Shown here: positions 26,399 through 37,182 of the stretch, one piece after another | Layout of the letters: each line of letters begins with the position of its first letter | Position numbering within the stretch: the first letter of the stretch is position 1 | Assembly: GCA_032622095.1 (NCBI GenBank) | Contig: CP136069.1 | Span: 102,080,278 to 102,144,277 of the forward strand | DNA: 64,000 nucleotides | Direction of reading: 5' to 3' | DNA from: Siphonodentalium dalli | Lineage: Eukaryota > Mollusca > Scaphopoda > Gadilida > Siphonodentaliidae | Notes under the pieces: generated by a model | Seen by the model: the letters and a program-made list of their open reading frames with translations, nothing else | What the model was told of the DNA's origin: nothing | Database searches by the model: none | Translations under genes and position numbers: made by a program

Positions 26399-26945
26399 TT
26401 GTTTGACCTAAATCGGCCAAGGGGCTGAGAGATAGGGTGTCCTATTTTGAACCCCTCTGGACAGCGACAATTTTGGATCATGCAGGGTGAGGTGTTTGGA
26501 AAGAGTGCCTGTGGAGGCGCACCCTACAACATCCTTTGTTTGACCTAAATCGGTCAACGGGACGAGAAATGGCATGGATGTCCTATTTGAACCCTCCTGG
26601 TCGGCGGCCATTTTGGATCGGGGTGGTGTGAAAGGGGTGAATATTTAGATTATCTTGGGGCACCCTTTGTTTTACCTAAATCGACCAAGGGGTCGAGAAA
26701 TGCCATGGGTGCCCTATTAGTACATCTCTGGATGGTGTCCATTTTAGATCGTGGTGTGGTAAAGGGGGTATTTAGATTGGCTTCCTATACACACACCTTT
26801 TGTTTGACCTAAATCGGCTGAGAAAAGACATGGTGCCCTATTTGAACCCTTCTGGGCGGCGGCCACTTTGGATCTGGATGGGTGCGTGGATAGAATATCT
26901 GTGGAGGGGGGGGCACCATATACAAAACCCTTTGTTTGACATAAT
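26395..26945. repeat. ~133-bp tandem repeat (about 4 units)
   Basis: Landmark ctttgtttgacctaaatcgg recurs near 26,398, 26,533, 26,666, 26,798 and (degenerate) 26,930. Each unit also has a version of ggcggccattttggatc. It abuts the 5' edge of the PHD-finger gene remnant and may have replaced its upstream exons. Confidence 0.75.
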
Positions 26946-27524
26946 TATAAAAATTTCGAATAAGTAATAAGGAATGGAAGTCACCTTCGTTTTAATCGGT
27001 ACTGTAACGGGGTGAATATATCGTTAAGATAGATAACTCTGGTCGCCAGACAAGAAATTCATCCTACATATCTGCCACTCCGAGCCCGTCTGTCTGTAGC
27101 AGTGTGAGCAATGGCAACCCGCACTGTCTCTTTGATTTTGCTGTCCCATGTTGCCCGGATAGCATGGCACATTGTCCCACTTTGCCCAGTGCGGTGTCCC
27201 GATTTTCCCAAAGGCACGGGCAAAGGGGGACAACACAAGAGGTTCCAAAAGAGACATACCGAGATGGTGTTTGGTATCAATGGTCACCCGATTATATGCG
27301 CCGATGAATTATATACCAATCAACGGCTTTCCATTTTTTTCCGGCGAAAATCCTATCTAAAATTCCTTGAAAACATTTGGTGTCCCGCTTTGCCCGGGTC
27401 TCCCCTATTTGTAATTAACCTGGTTAGTTTTTTGTGTTGATCTGAGTCAAACAAACCCAGACTGCCGATATAGTATCGCCAAGGGGTTCATATGTGCCTA
27501 AAGAATGACCTTCTGGTGTTTGCT

Positions 27525-27898
27525 GGTAACGGAGAAAACGGTAACGGAGAAAACCGCATATTGTTTACAACCATATACAAAAGTCTTGTGATATTAATTT
27601 CAACATGCTCACGTGATATCTTGGGCTTGATAGACGTTCCGTCAGATGAGATTAGCAGTTGGAGTTAAATCGTCGATTTTTTATGTTTTATGGTGGTAAC
27701 GGAGAAAACATCCTTAAATAAACTGTTTTGGGAGTGGCAACTCATCTCTCGTTATTTCTACATATGATTCATTTGCATTTAGAGCTATATGTTCCCCAGG
27801 TTACACGTGATACTGCGTTTCTTTGTATAAAATTAGGCACGTACAGCAAGTTGTATCTGTAAGTTATGACGATTTAAATTGATGGTAACGGAGAAAAC
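27525..27898 (+). repeat. Right cluster of 15-bp motif GGTAACGGAGAAAAC
   Basis: Exact copies at 27,525-27,539 and 27,540-27,554 (head to tail with no spacer), 27,695-27,709 and 27,884-27,898, all within 760 bases of the right end of the transposon. Read as codons, the motif would give Gly-Asn-Gly-Glu-Asn, but surrounding frames are closed. Confidence 0.75.
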
Positions 27899-28281
27899 AC
27901 CGTTTTCACGGACAACATACCATGGTGGACTGCTTCCAAATATAGTAACGTTATAGAATAATCGGTTTTTAATGCGAGAATCGGTCATACAAGTGAGATA
28001 ATTACATAGGACTTGTATAATATAGTAACGGATTATTCAAGTTTCTGAGCTCATGAAATCGGATACCCAATAACGGACATCCCAAAAACAGCGAATTTTG
28101 TCACTCAAACCTCCAATTTGTGAAATATAAGGAAACCAACCGGATTTTTCTATGTGATATATATTCGCCATAAGACCCCTGTTTAATGATGTGTTGCCAT
28201 TGAGATGGCGGTCGAGACATGCATGAGATACACCCCTCGGACACGTATTTGCCATTTTTTCGCTATAAGGAATTTTGGGCC

Positions 28282-30800
28282 ATATGTCGGGACCCGTGCT
28301 GACCTCGTGCTTTAGAAATCCAGCTGCGTGGGGTTAAATTGTAATTAGGGCTGATGTGTTGACCACAATGACATACCTGTTATGTTCGTGGGTTATGCGT
28401 GTGGAGTGTCCTGGAGCCCTAAAAACGGGCCATAATAGCGATAATGTTCGGTTTGTACATAGACGTATTGAAGTCCGTGATGACCTGTTTTTACCAAATT
28501 TCAACTGCGTGGGGTGGTTTTCCACTACCAGCTCTCACACTGTCTACACATATGCATCAACTAATGTGGAGGGATATCTCTGTAGAGTGTCCTGTCACCT
28601 CGAAATTAGGTAGAAATGACAATTTATATGAAATCACGACGAATATGTCGGGACCCGTGCTGACCTCGTGCTGTAGAAATCCAGCTGCGTGGGGTTAAAT
28701 TGTAATTAGGGCTGATGTGTTGACCACAATGACATACCTGTTATGTTCGTGGGTTATGCGTGTGGAGTGTCCTGGAGCCCTAAAAAACGGGCCATAATAG
28801 CGATAATGTTTGGTTTGTACATAGACGTATTGAAGTCCGTGATTACCTGTTTTTAACAAATTTCAACTGCGTGGGGTGGTTTTCCACTACCAGCGGTCAC
28901 ACTCTCTACACATATGCATCAACTAATGTGGAGGGATATCGCTGTAGAGTGTCCTGGCACCTCGAAATTAGGTAGAAATGACAATTTATATGAAATCACG
29001 ACGAATATGTCGGGACCCGTGCTGACCTCGTGCTGTAGAAATCCAGCTGCGTGGGGTTAAATTGTAATTAGGGCTGATGTGTTGACCACAATGATATACC
29101 TGTTATGTTCGTTGGTTGTGCGTGTGGAGTGTCCTGGAGCCCTAAAAACGGGCCATTATAGCGATAATGTTTGGTTTGTACATAGACGTATTGAAGTCCG
29201 TGATGACCTGTTTTTTACCAAATTTCAACTGCGTGGGGTGGTTTTACACTACCAGCGGTCACACTCTCTACACATATGCATCAACTAATGTGGATGGATA
29301 TCTCTGTAGAGTGTCCTGGTACCTCGAAATTAGGTAGAAATGCCAATTTATATGATATCACGACGAATATGTCGGGACCCGTGCTGACCTCGTGCTGTAG
29401 AAATCCAGCTGCGTGGGGTTAAATTGTAATTAGGGCAGATGTGTTGACCACAATGACAAACCTGTTATGTTCGTGGGTTATGCGTGTGGAGTGTCCTGGA
29501 GCCCTAAAAACGGGCCATAATAGCGATAATGTTCGGTTTGTACATAGACGTATTGAAGTCCGTGATTACCTGTTTTTACCAAATTTCAACTGCGTGGGGT
29601 GGTTTTCCACTACCAGCGGTCATACTGTCTACACATATGCATCAACTATTGTGGAGGGATATCTCTGTAGAGTGTCCTGGCACCTCGAAATTTGGTAGAA
29701 ATGACAATTTATATGAAATCACGACGAATATGTCGGGACCCGCGCTGACCTCGTGCTTTAGAAATCCAGCTGCGTGGGGTTAAATTGTAATTAGGGCTGA
29801 TGTGTTGACCACAATGACATACCTGTTATGTTCGTGGGTTATGCGTGTGGAGTGTCCTGGAGCCCTAAAAACGGGCCATAATAGCGATAATGTTTGGTTT
29901 GTACATAGACGTATTGAAGTCCGTGATGACCTGTTTTTACCAAATTTCAACTGCGTGGGGTGGTTTTCCACCACCAGCGGTCACACTGTCTACACATATG
30001 CATCAACTAATGTGGAGAGATATCTCTGTAGAGTGTCCTGGCACCTCGAAATTAGGTAGAAATGACAATTTATATGAAATCACGACGAATATGTCGGGAC
30101 CCGTGCTGACCTCGTGCTTTAGAAATCCAGCTGCGTGGGGTTAAATTGTAATTAGGGCTGATGTGTTGACCACAATGACATACCTGTTATGTTCGTGGGT
30201 TATGCGTGTGGAGTGTCCTGGAGCCCTAAAAACGGGCCATAATAGCGATAATGTTTGGTTTGTACATAGACGTATTGAAGTCCGTGATGACCTGTTTTTA
30301 CCAAATTTCAACTGCGTGGGGTGGTTTTCCACTACCAGCGGTCACACTGTCTACGCATATGCATCAAATAATGTGGAGGGATATCTATGTAGAGTGTCCT
30401 GGCACCTCGAAATTAGGTAGAAATGCCAATTTATATGAAATCACGACGAATATGTCGGGACCCGTGCTGACCTCGTGCTGTAGAAATCCAGCTGCGTGGG
30501 GTTAAATTGTAATTAGGGCTGATGTGTTGACCACAATGACATACCTGTTATGTTCGTGGGTTATGCGTGTGGAGTGTCCTGTAGCCCTAAAAACGGGCCA
30601 TAATAGCGATAAATGTTCGGTTTGTACATAGACGTATTGAAGTCCGTGATGACCTGTTTTTACCAAATTTCAACTGCGTGGGGTGGTTTTCCACTACCAG
30701 CGGTCACACCCTCTATACATATGCATTAACTAATGTGGAGGGATAACTCTGTTGAGTCTCCTGGCACCTAGAAAAGTAGGTAAGTAAAACGACAATTTAT
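28282..30800 (+). repeat. 361-bp satellite array, plus orientation, distal part (~7 units)
   Basis: Continues the interrupted unit in phase after the transposon. The first three full units (about 28,356, 28,717 and 29,079) copy private variants of the three units before the transposon, including gttcgttggtt, a tgttttttacc with one extra T, and ggttttacacta. The last unit (about 30,620-30,790) carries the edge variants seen in the outermost left-arm unit. Confidence 0.95.
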
Positions 30801-31790
30801 ATGAAATTAGCTGATGTGCCCGACTTCGTCCGGGCTATTTAGGGATTTCTTAGTGATCGCCTCCGTCTGGACTAACTATTGCTCGATCGGTAGCAAAGTA
30901 GGCCTACATATCAAATTTGATTCGAATCGGTCGAGGTTCAGAAACATGCCTATATGAGCGTACATGGTCAAGGTCAAGGACATTGTCGTACGTTAAATTG
31001 GACTTGCCCATATTGTTCCCGGGATCAGATTAGGTCCAGAACATGCCTATATGAGCGTATATGAGCGAGGTAACGTTCAGGGACACGACCGCGCGTGAAA
31101 TTGGACCCGTCCATATTGTACCCGGGATTAAAGTAGTCCTACATACCAAATTTGAGCCGGATCGGTAAATATCAAGAAACATGTCTGTATGACCGATGTC
31201 AAGGTCAATGTCAGGGACGCATCGCAAGTGAAATTGGACCCGCCCATATTGTTTCCGGGATCAAAGTAGGCCTATATAAAAAATTTGAGTCGGATCGATC
31301 GAGGTTCAGAAACATGCCTATATGAGCGAATATGAGCGAGCTCAAGGTCAAGGTCAATAACACGTTCCCAGGTGCAATTGGACCAGCCCAAATTGTTCCC
31401 GTGATCAAAGTAGGCATACATACCAAATTTGAGTGGGATCGGTCAAGGTCCAGAAACATGCCGACATGAGCATATATGAGAGAGGTCAAGGTCAAGGACG
31501 CGATGGCACGTGAAATTTGACCCACCCGTATTGTTCCCGGGATCAAAGTTTGCCTACATATTAAATTTCAGACGGATCGGTCGAGGTCCAGAAACATGCC
31601 TACATGAGCATATATGAGCGAGGTCAAGGTCAAGGCTAATGTCGGGACTAGTGCTGACCTTGTTCTGAAAAGTCTGGGCTCTGTGGGGTGTTATTTTAAT
31701 TACCACTGGTGCGCTGACCACAATGACATATTTATGATGTCGGTGGGTATATACGATCTGATCGCGATTTACGATCGCGATCGCGCTACA

Positions 31791-31800
<10 letters not shown>
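30801..31800. repeat. Right terminal inverted repeat arm (138-bp tandem repeats)
   Basis: Mirror of 6,116-7,139. It starts at about 30,808 with agctgatgtgcccgacttcg and its hairpin, continues through repeats carrying ggtcaaggtcaagg and cagaaacatgcctatatgag, and ends with a diverged half satellite unit at 31,639-31,749, then gatcgcgatcgcgctacatctctc. Confidence 0.8.

Positions 31801-31857
<57 letters not shown>
31790..31857. repeat. (CT)n-(TA)n tract at right end of giant inverted repeat
   Basis: tctctctctctc followed by about 25 TA dinucleotides. It mirrors the TA tract at 6,052-6,115. Confidence 0.9.
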
Positions 31858-31859
<2 letters not shown>

Positions 31860-33300
31860 TCATATATGTTTGACGTGTACAACGTATGATTCAGGGGAGA
31901 AGCTCATATCGAACATGTTGACAACACCTGGATGTTTGAATTGACCCATTAGTCGAGATTCCACAAAACTTATTGTTAATGCTTAGTTCTATAAATTAGA
32001 TCTTCCAAAAAATACAATATATATTGTTGTGCAGTTTATATACATATATATATAATTCATAAGTATGTGATTAATGTCGATCGGGTACTTTGTGATACAA
32101 ATAAGGCGAACGGGTCTATTGTGTCACTTTAACTGGTCAATCATCCTTTCACAACTGGATGGTCTCGCCGAGCGAGCATCCAGTCATCAAAGGTTTACGT
32201 GATTGATAACGGATAACTATATTATACAGCCTATCGGGATGACACCACTCACCGAGACACACAATTACATCAGGCTGGGCGGGGGGCATATGCAGGCAAT
32301 CTATCGCTCTCATCGCATCGATGATTCAGACAGCTATAAACGCACGATTTAGTCGAATTTTCACGGGGTTATTTCGGTCGGTGTGTGATCTCTCGGGGCC
32401 AGGTCTGTCTGTTTTCGGTAATCGTCGATTGCAGTCTGTGCTGACAGCCGATGGACACGCTTGGTTATTGGTGAGTGAGTGAATTTTAAAAGTATAAATC
32501 TTTAAACCAATAACGTATACGACTTTATTTTGGATACTCTTATCACCATGGACTGTTGTATATATACTGTATCTGGGTATTGTATTATTTCGGCCAATTT
32601 GGCCGGTTACTTCATGTGACTTTTTCATCTGACGTGTGTGTCGGATAATTGATCTGGAGGATTTATGTAAATGTTAGCCCAAACTACATTTCCAAGTAAC
32701 GTTGGTTTTGTTGTTTATTTTGAGGAATAATACCGCGTCAGATGAATTCAGCCCAAATATGTTAACAGTTGTCGTGTCAAACATTCGGCAGTAGGTTAGC
32801 GTTATTTAGTATTTGTGGGTGTCCTTTATCATGGGGAAAATAGACTACTGCGCTTGAACGAGCATGTGAATTTGTCGTTTTTAATGTACAGCAACTTGAT
32901 AATCAATAACAGAGGGATTCTCTGTCAAATATGGTCGCTCTATTTACGGTATTAATTGCGGAACTTTCTAAAGTAAACTACGCGTAAACGGATACATACG
33001 GTAAATTCTAGAATGTGCCGGAATCGGCCTAATCGCCCCAGGGCCAACTCGCCCAGTCGACGTGTGTCAATTCGGTACCTACTATAACATGTACCCGAGT
33101 CTGATACGGAATAAAAGATGTATACGGGTGTTATATAGCGTTTGGTCCGTTGTTTCTCAATGAATATTATTGAAATTTGGTGTATATGTCCGGGCTGGGA
33201 CATGGAATACAACAACGTTTGAAATGTTTTTAAATTTACAAATTTGTTGATTTTATTCAATTTGTTTTCGTTCTGAAAACACACTATAAAGTGTATATAA
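31858..33300. other. Intergenic, nothing recognised
   Basis: AT-rich. Open frames are at most about 125 codons with no recognisable motif. A short piece at about 32,105-32,160 weakly resembles the 'tctttcacagccag' motif of the 960-2,580 repeat cluster. Confidence 0.5.
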
Positions 33301-33304
33301 TATA

Positions 33305-33600
33305 ATAACGAACACGAGACATACATAATTTATAAACTGTTAAAAAAAGATATCAAATTCAATACATGACAAAGATGACTCAGTGGAGTTTATAAAGTGA
33401 ACATAAAAACATTGAGGTAAGCATCTTTTTAAGGAATGCAACTTTATTTAATGATAATAAACACATAAATTAAAATAACAAACATGAGACATACATGATT
33501 TATAAACTGTTAACAAAAGATATCAAACTCAATACATGACAAAGATGAAGTTTATAAAGTGAACATAAAAATATTAAGGTAAGAATCTTTTTAAGCATTA
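33305..33600. repeat. ~172-bp tandem duplication
   Basis: The block gagacatacataatttataaactgtt ... gaggtaagcatctttttaag at about 33,313-33,435 is repeated with a few changes at about 33,485-33,597. Non-coding. Confidence 0.75.
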
Positions 33601-33604
33601 CTAA

Positions 33605-35040
33605 ACCGTTTAGCACAGACCACAGTCCACTTCACTCATCCGATCATCACCAAACTTCATATTTATCTTGATATTGATCTATCAGATGAGAGCTATCAAA
33701 TATTTTTTTAATTTCATAGGAAAAAATGGTCGCCAGCGGCCATATTGCATTTACGTTATATTTTATCGCGTCATGTCGATATCTAGTATTACTTAGAAAT
33801 TTCACCTTTCCAGATTCATAATTGCTCCATTGACTGTAACAGATGAAATTATTCCCCTCTTCGGATAGAGTGTCACTGAAACTTTATTTTGTCAGACTGT
33901 CTGTATAATCACTGATTATATATGGCAATAATCTGTAATAAGATGTAGCACTATTTTATTTTATATTTACATGCAGTGCTGTTTTTATACATCAATTCTA
34001 ATCCCCCTAGATCATCATGTGATCGATCATACATCGCGCGAGGACCTGGTTGAATTAAGGGGGGTTTTATGGATCACTTCTGTCCTCAAGCTAGATTATA
34101 CTTATGACATTTAATGGCATGTTTCTAACGTGGAGGGTTAGATATGCTTGAGAAACCACCACTCTTTAATTCACACCAAGTTCTCAGCTGTCATGTTCGG
34201 ATATTAGAACCCATAGCCATGATATATGGTTTATTTTGTGTATACTAGTAATATAGTTATTTTCAGTACCTTTATATACCAGTACTGTGTATAACAATGC
34301 ATATAAATTAATCCATGTATACATGTATATTGATTCAACGGATTCAGTGGTTTTGTCCATCAGTCTATCAAATTTGCGGGAAAAACATGGCCACAAGCAG
34401 TACACCCTGCTAAATTTCGAATTTGAATCAATTGGCGCACCCTGCAGCCAGCTTTTATTGGAGAACCTTTTCTTATGTGGATATTTTGGGTCACCGCTAG
34501 ATGTGAGCCATATTTTGTTCTCAAACTGTCCTTGTGAAGACATCACTGCCAGCGGTGATCTTCAATTTTACTATTTTTATGGCTAAATAATTTGGTTGAT
34601 CCTACAGACGACACCCCTTGTCCGATCGTCATCAGATTCCACAATTATCTTCTGGATAACCAGGGTGAGAGTAATCTAATTTTCCCGAATTTCGTTAAAA
34701 AACATAACCACAGGCAGCAATTTGGTATCTTACTCTTTGATCCTCTTTTGCATGACTGAATTGTTTAGCAACTGTACAGACATATCCCTCATCTGGTTTG
34801 TATATACATGTATATCTCTTCATGCGGATAGCCAGTATTACGTAGGTACTCCAACTTTCTGCATTCCTGTCATCATTTGAAATATAAATATTTACCTGAT
34901 ACATGCACCCTTCAAAATTTGTTTCGTCGTATCTATTTTAATGACCCGTATGGTAATATTGATACAGATATATTTGTCAAACATTTCTTTGTACAATATA
35001 CAGGTATTTAGTTTGTAACTAAATCTAGAAATATATAATA
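33605..35040. repeat. Degenerate dispersed repeats
   Basis: Pieces at about 33,610-33,770, 34,340-34,450 and 34,590-34,740 share ccgatcatcaccaaacttca-like and aaaaaacatggccacaggcagcaa-like text. They look like old copies of one repeat family. Two overlapping open frames of about 100-120 codons on opposite strands at 34,184-34,586 show no known motif, and I do not call them genes. Confidence 0.4.
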
Positions 35041-35044
35041 GTAG

Positions 35045-35530
35045 CTCGTGGACCCCACTTCGTCCGGGATGTTCCCCTCTGATTTTCGGAGAAATGCGCG
35101 ATTTAACCTTGAATTGACTATTTTAAAGGTGAAGGTCATGTCGGGGTCACGATTTGACCCGTCCAAAACACTCCCCGGACAAAAGTCACGACAAAAGTAC
35201 CCGTCGAAATCCGCCCGGCTTTATACCCGATTTGACCTTGAATTGACAATTTTGAATGTCAAGATCAGGTCATGGTCATGATTTGACCCACCCGAAACAC
35301 TCCTGGGACAAAAGTAACAGTAGGTATCAAATTTCGTTGAAATACTTCCGTTTTACCAGATTTGACCTTGAATTGATCTTTTTGAATGTCAAAGTCAGGT
35401 CGGGATCAAGATTTGACCCGTCCAAAATACTCCCTGGAAATAATTACCCCTAGGTATCAAATTTCGTAAAATCTGTCCGGCAGTTTTCCCGGCCATAGCT
35501 AACAGACAAACAGACAGACAAATGTCCAAA
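35045..35530 (+). repeat. ~120-bp tandem-repeat element (3 units)
   Basis: Starts agctcgtggaccccacttcg. It continues with three units containing gatttgaccttgaattgac and tttgacccgtccaaaacactcc, and ends ggccatagctaacagacaaa. The head resembles the hairpin heads at about 7,110 and 30,810, so it is probably a relative of the 138-bp repeat element. Confidence 0.7.
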
Positions 35531-35542
35531 ATATATATTAAA

Positions 35543-35830
35543 CTAGCTGATGTACTCGACTTCGTTCGGGCTAGTTAGGGATTTTTTTTGTGATCGCCTC
35601 CATCTGGACAGTACCCAGTCTGGCCAAACTATTGTTCAATTGGTCCAGAAACATGCCTATATCAGCACGTTCGAGAACATGGTCCCACGTGAAATTGGAC
35701 CCGTCCATATTGCTCCCGGGATCGAAGTAGTCCTACACACACATTTTTAGTCGGATCGGTCAAGGTCCAGAAACATGCCTATGAGCGAGGTCAAGTTGAC
35801 ACGTTAAATACCAAATTCGAGCAGTGTTAG
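35543..35830 (+). repeat. Truncated copy of the 138-bp repeat element
   Basis: Starts tagctgatgtactcgacttcg, followed by gggctagttagggatttttt and gtgatcgcctccatctggac. This is the same head and order as at 30,808-30,880 in the giant element. About one and a half degenerate 138-bp units follow, containing catgcctat and cccgggatcgaagtag. It shows that the arm module also exists on its own elsewhere in the genome. Confidence 0.75.
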
Positions 35831-36430
35831 AGTCTATAACACATACACACATGCATTCACGCATACACACACACATACATACATACATACAGACAGGTGT
35901 TTCAAAATGTATAATCGATAGCTACAACAATTCTATGGTAGATAGTTCACGGCCGACCTGATGCATGCATCTTAGTTTTCTTGTATAATGATGTCTTTAT
36001 GGTTACTGTATTATAAGCTTGGTTCCCGGAGAGATCACAATATTAAATGCACATGTATACATGGACCATTTTTTTCAATGTAGCCGTATATAATCGAGGC
36101 AGTGATTAAAGTGACACGACATGGTATTATGTAAAATTAAATCATAATCTTCGGTTCAAGTTCAAGTGTATATTGTCTCATATAATCTTCAAAAAGGAAT
36201 CACGTCAGCTATATGCCACTTTAACATTCTACCTGCCTTACTTACACCGAATTATGCGGTGCGAGTTCACCACTACCTGCAGGTTTGCACCGATGGTGCG
36301 GGTACATCTCTGTAAACTCACACGGACCGTCCGATGGTCCATTTCCCACATTGGGCACTCAGTATATTTGTGGGGTTGGGGGGGTGTATTGGTCTCATTT
36401 GGTGACTAATCAAATAAAGGAATGTCGATA
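35831..36430. other. Intergenic; short ACAC/ACAT microsatellite
   Basis: An acacacata/catacatac run at about 35,840-35,895, then AT-rich sequence. No gene recognised. Confidence 0.5.
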
Positions 36431-36435
36431 TACAT

Positions 36436-37182
36436 CTATACTATACTGCTGGTCATTATTTTTTCATTTATTAATTTTATGAAACGATAGACATTGTGCA
36501 GCACCTGAGATTTATTGTTTTTCATAAGTGAGATGAGTTTATAGTCATTTGGGTGTGTATAATAGTATCGCGGAATAAATTTAACCCTGGTATCGTTGAG
36601 ACTCTCACATATCAGTAGTGTGTGGTATTCGCTTCCAATAGACTTTCCACATAACGTGCACGTGTTACTGGTGGGAAAGTTTTTCCAACTTGACGTTTCA
36701 ATTGCCAATCGATGATTTCGCGTGCGGAATCGCAACAACGATAATGCTTCGTTTGTTGGGAGCTTTAGAAGGTAAATTTCTTCTTCAAATTCGTTTTTGA
36801 TCATTCTATAGAATTGGTATTTGTCAGAGGAATTAATTATGGTTTGCCATTCCTGTATATATTCATCTCTTAGCTTCACTTTGATTGTCTGACGAAACCA
36901 GTTTTCCCTTATAATATTATGGGACAACCAGATATGCGACAATCCGATATAATTGAGTGTAGTTTGTATATAGCGGATCCAACCGAGACCAGTTTTGTGT
37001 CGGTTTATCATGTTGTGTATAGTGGCATACAAGATATAAGATATTTTAGTTTGATTTCCGCTCACTAGTCGTGACCAATAGTTTAATATTCTACTTTTAA
37101 TTTTACTCGTTATCGGTAGTAAGCCTGTTTCTCCATTAATCATCGCCGTCGGTGTTGATTTTTTATGTTTTAATACAAATTT
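36436..37182 (-). pseudogene. LINE family A-like ORF2, C-terminal fragment
   Basis: Homologous over about 245 residues to the C-terminal part of the family A reverse transcriptase at 40,871-42,727. It aligns from KFVLKHKKSTPTAM through RTRNHRLAIETSSWKNFPTS to the zinc knuckle C-x2-C-x8-H-x4-C (CTLCGK...H....C) and on to the stop at 36,436. It is a distinct, clearly diverged subfamily. Everything upstream (endonuclease, catalytic RT motifs) is missing. The open frame extends about 40 codons further upstream, but that part is Tyr/Ile-rich TA sequence belonging to the adjoining LINE tail. The fragment starts immediately after a family B 3' tail, as happens again at 47,214/47,215. Confidence 0.85.

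Larger units (their letters stand above)
22920..28281. mobile_element. DNA transposon inserted in the satellite (5,362 bp)
   Basis: The satellite sequence cgacgaatat|gtcggg is interrupted here. The insert starts GGCCTAAAATTCCTTA and ends with the inverted GGCCCAAAATTCCTTA (16 bp, one mismatch), and ATAT is present on both sides (22,916-22,919 and 28,282-28,285). A 2-bp AT duplication with ends starting ATGGCC would fit equally well. Inside are six copies of GGTAACGGAGAAAAC clustered near the two ends, a gene tail with two lesions on minus (25,633-26,398), a 133-bp tandem repeat, a mollusc-type repeat and a nested MITE. The 27,020-27,430 part repeats gtcccactttgccc-like strings and encodes nothing I recognise. 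A 4-bp duplication is known for Sola and some other superfamilies, but I cannot assign one. Confidence 0.75.
6096..31805. mobile_element. Giant inverted-repeat (fold-back) element with satellite arms
   Basis: About 25.7 kb whose two ends mirror each other. From outside in, each arm has a (TA)n/GA transition, a cgatcgcgatcg-rich stretch, a diverged half satellite unit, five to six 138-bp repeats, a conserved hairpin head, and then a 361-bp satellite array. Even the first satellite unit next to each arm shares private variants (ccaggagactc, attagttaatgcatatgtatagaggg at 7,180-7,230, mirrored at about 30,705-30,765). Orientation of the satellite flips once near 18,467. The right arm is split by a separate 5.36-kb transposon. 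The architecture resembles fold-back transposons with tandemly repeated arms, but I know no named family that matches. No encoded mobility protein is visible outside the nested transposon. Confidence 0.7.

Noticed and set aside
7196..30505. Scores of 60-176-codon open frames with near-identical proteins on both strands (for example the 'MLTTMTYLLCSWVMRVECPG' and 'MENHPTQLKFGKNRSSR' series)
   Set aside because: They repeat every 361 bases, overlap in several frames on both strands, change frame from unit to unit because 361 is not divisible by three, and show no recognisable domain or start context. Satellite by-products are the simplest reading.
6096..31805. The whole mirrored region as a simple assembly fold-back
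   Set aside because: The arms differ in satellite length (about 31 against 19 units), in unit variants, in a 39-base indel in the terminal arm, and in having a transposon with target duplication on one side only. A fold-back error would give near-identical arms. Still worth a long-read check.
34184..34586. Overlapping 120- and 99-codon frames on opposite strands
   Set aside because: No motif, AT-rich, and part of the region matches dispersed repeats nearby.
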